Shown: positions 62,910 to 64,000 of the stretch, piece by piece | Numbering within the stretch: position 1 is the first letter of the stretch | How the letters are laid out: the number at the start of each line of letters is the position of its first letter | Assembly: GCA_044425815.1 (NCBI GenBank) | Contig: JAWXVA010000003.1 | Span: 18,354-82,353 of the forward strand | Source of the DNA: CAUPWF01 sp044425815 | GTDB taxonomy: Bacteria; Bacillota; Clostridia; Lachnospirales; Lachnospiraceae | Direction: 5' to 3' | DNA length: 64,000 bases | Notes under the pieces: generated by a model | The model's input: the letters and a program-made list of their open reading frames with translations, nothing else | Told to the model about the DNA's origin: nothing | Databases searched by the model: none | Program-made: the position numbers and the translations under genes

Positions 62910-62979
62910 TTCGGTGTCAATATTCTTTCCACTATCAAGTGGTTGATACCAATTTAACACCTGCCCAGTTCGGTGTCAA
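62910..62979 (-). promoter_or_regulatory. Promoter and operator cluster of the ABC exporter operon
   Basis: On the minus strand TTGACA (62974-62979) and TAAATT (62951-62956) are 17 bases apart. The region is full of related repeats: TTCGGTGTCAA twice (62910-62920 and 62969-62979), TTAACACC facing GGTGTCAA (62954-62961 and 62972-62979), and TATCAAGTGGTTGATA (62933-62948). They cover the -35, -10 and leader, as expected for repression by a dimeric regulator such as the operon's own MarR. Confidence 0.6.
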
Positions 62980-63088
62980 GTACTTGATTCGAGATTTATT
63001 GAAAAATATATTGAAGTATCTCTTTCAGTAACACTATTTTTTTGTTAATATATATATAATAAAATATGTACGAAAGCGCAGGTGTATT

Positions 63089-63904
63089 ATGGTTATTAAA
63101 CAAAATCTAAAGGAAACTACACTAACCCTCTCCGTGAACGGTCGATTGGATTCTAATACAGTTCCAGAATTCGAGCGTGTAATTCGCTCTAGTCTGATAG
63201 GAGTCACATGTCTTATTCTAGATTTCGAACAATTAGATTACTTGTCATCAGCAGGTCTTCGTGCTATCTTGATAGCGCAGAAATCAATAGGAAAGCAAGA
63301 CGAACTGATTATTCGAAACGCAAATGCTGTGATTATGGAGATATTTGAAGTGACTGGTTTTATTGATATTCTTCATATTGAAAAACCAGACCTTTATAAA
63401 GAAATCACTTTAGATGATACGAAAATGATAGGGTGTGGTGCAACAGGTGCAGTTTATCAATATCGAGATGATTCGATTGTTAAACTTTATTTTAGTGCCA
63501 GTGCATTAGAAGAAATAGAACGCGAGAAGAAATACGCTCGAGAAGCGTTTATATTAGGTCTCCCAACAGCAATTTCACTTGGCATTGTGAAGGTTGGTGA
63601 AAAATACGGCTTGGAGTATGAATTTATCAAATCACGCTCTATGTCTGGAGAAATAATGGCTAATCCAAATGACACAGAAGCATTGGTTAATAAACTTGTA
63701 AACGTGGCGAACGCCTTACATACTACCTCTCATAAATCAGGGCCTAGAGACTCCATTTTTGATTCAACAAAAGAGTTTTTCTTACATCATATTGCAATAA
63801 ATTCACTTTTGAGTTCCGATGAGAAAAAACTTTGCGCCCAATTTATCGAGAGCATTCCTGATGTAGTTGTCAACCCAATTTTGGTTCTTTCCAATGTTAG
63901 TTGA
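63089..63904 (+). CDS. STAS domain fused to an aminoglycoside-phosphotransferase-like kinase, apparently truncated
   Basis: A 271-residue protein. Residues 1 to about 100 form a STAS domain (VNGRLDSNTVPEFERVI, LDFEQLDYLSSAGLRAIL) with the Ser-Ser of anti-sigma antagonists. From about 112 comes a kinase-like start (MIGCGATGAVYQYRDDSIVKLY) like the TIGR02172 family. The frame ends after IESIPDVVVNPILVLSNVS, just where the HGDxHxxN catalytic loop would follow, so activity is doubtful. The change from expected sequence starts near 63865. It may be a frameshift, a recombination point or an edge of an insertion. A GCAGG site precedes the ATG. Confidence 0.72.
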   Translation: MVIKQNLKETTLTLSVNGRLDSNTVPEFERVIRSSLIGVTCLILDFEQLDYLSSAGLRAILIAQKSIGKQDELIIRNANAVIMEIFEVTGFIDILHIEKPDLYKEITLDDTKMIGCGATGAVYQYRDDSIVKLYFSASALEEIEREKKYAREAFILGLPTAISLGIVKVGEKYGLEYEFIKSRSMSGEIMANPNDTEALVNKLVNVANALHTTSHKSGPRDSIFDSTKEFFLHHIAINSLLSSDEKKLCAQFIESIPDVVVNPILVLSNVS

Positions 63905-64000
63905 TTTTGCGCGTTTTTTCAAGCCGTAGTAACTTTGCTTTTAACAATCCAAAGCTGCAACGACCATACATAATTCGTTTTATTACTTTCAATTTATTTA
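63905..64000. other. Right-edge stretch with no recognised gene
   Basis: These 96 bases follow the early stop of the STAS-kinase frame. They carry no continuation of the kinase domain that can be read in any frame and no clear terminator. They could belong to an inserted element that extends beyond the window. Confidence 0.3.

Noticed and set aside
63865..64000. A named insertion sequence entering at the right end
   Set aside because: No inverted repeat, target duplication or transposase is readable in the few bases available, so only a disrupted gene can be claimed.

Overview
The window comes from a low-GC anaerobic Firmicute, most likely a member of the Lachnospiraceae or a close relative in the Clostridia. 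The evidence is AT-rich sequence with strong AGGAGG-type ribosome binding sites, a six-subunit Rnf complex, a sodium-pumping biotin decarboxylase, the oxygen-independent (cbi) cobalamin route, and the RuvA/RuvB/ZapA/U32 gene order. The genus cannot be fixed from sequence alone. Almost all genes lie on the minus strand. Only ald, a membrane EAL protein and a STAS-kinase protein are on the plus strand. No rRNA, tRNA, CRISPR array or complete mobile element was seen.

Reading upward in coordinate, each block is transcribed toward lower numbers unless noted. 1-5634 is a housekeeping operon: NusG-II protein, Gx transporter, ruvA, ruvB, zapA, U32 peptidase, and the start of an FtsW/RodA-like gene cut by the window edge. 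5674-11558 holds two small membrane proteins and rnfCDGEAB, the ferredoxin:NAD+ oxidoreductase ion pump. 11741-18104 carries pepD, then an RpiR regulator, a BaiN-type flavoprotein, cmk, ispH and a four-domain S1 protein. 18294-23512 encodes a biotin-dependent decarboxylase complex with both an acyl-CoA-type and a pyruvate-type carboxyltransferase, a carrier protein and the OadB ion channel. It and Rnf would link carbon metabolism to the membrane ion gradient.

24223-46891 is one very long cobalamin operon of 25 genes. It starts with the cobalt importer cbiMNQO, runs through the corrin-ring enzymes (with hemC, a cobA-hemD fusion and a cbiJ-sirC fusion), and ends with nucleotide-loop assembly and a POT-family transporter. 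A B12 riboswitch followed by an intrinsic terminator sits in front of cbiM. Not found here: 5-aminolevulinate to porphobilinogen enzymes, corrinoid adenosyltransferase, threonine kinase, and lower-ligand base synthesis.

47301-53535 contains an RpiR regulator divergent from alanine dehydrogenase, a secreted or anchored nuclease, a PTS-EIIC-like membrane protein fused to an EAL domain, and endonuclease III. 53711-58493 is a siderophore-type iron uptake operon that begins with a split-barrel flavin protein and has palindromic operator candidates. 58734-62900 is a heterodimeric ABC exporter with a MarR-type regulator whose N-terminal part is rich in His and Cys. At the right end (63089-63904) a STAS-kinase fusion stops before its expected catalytic motif.

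The points most worth following are the two complementary half-CobU proteins, the hybrid decarboxylase with a divergent 12S-like subunit, the EIIC-EAL fusion, the iron operon with its flavin protein, the flavin-linked gene neighbourhood around Rnf, and the truncated STAS-kinase.
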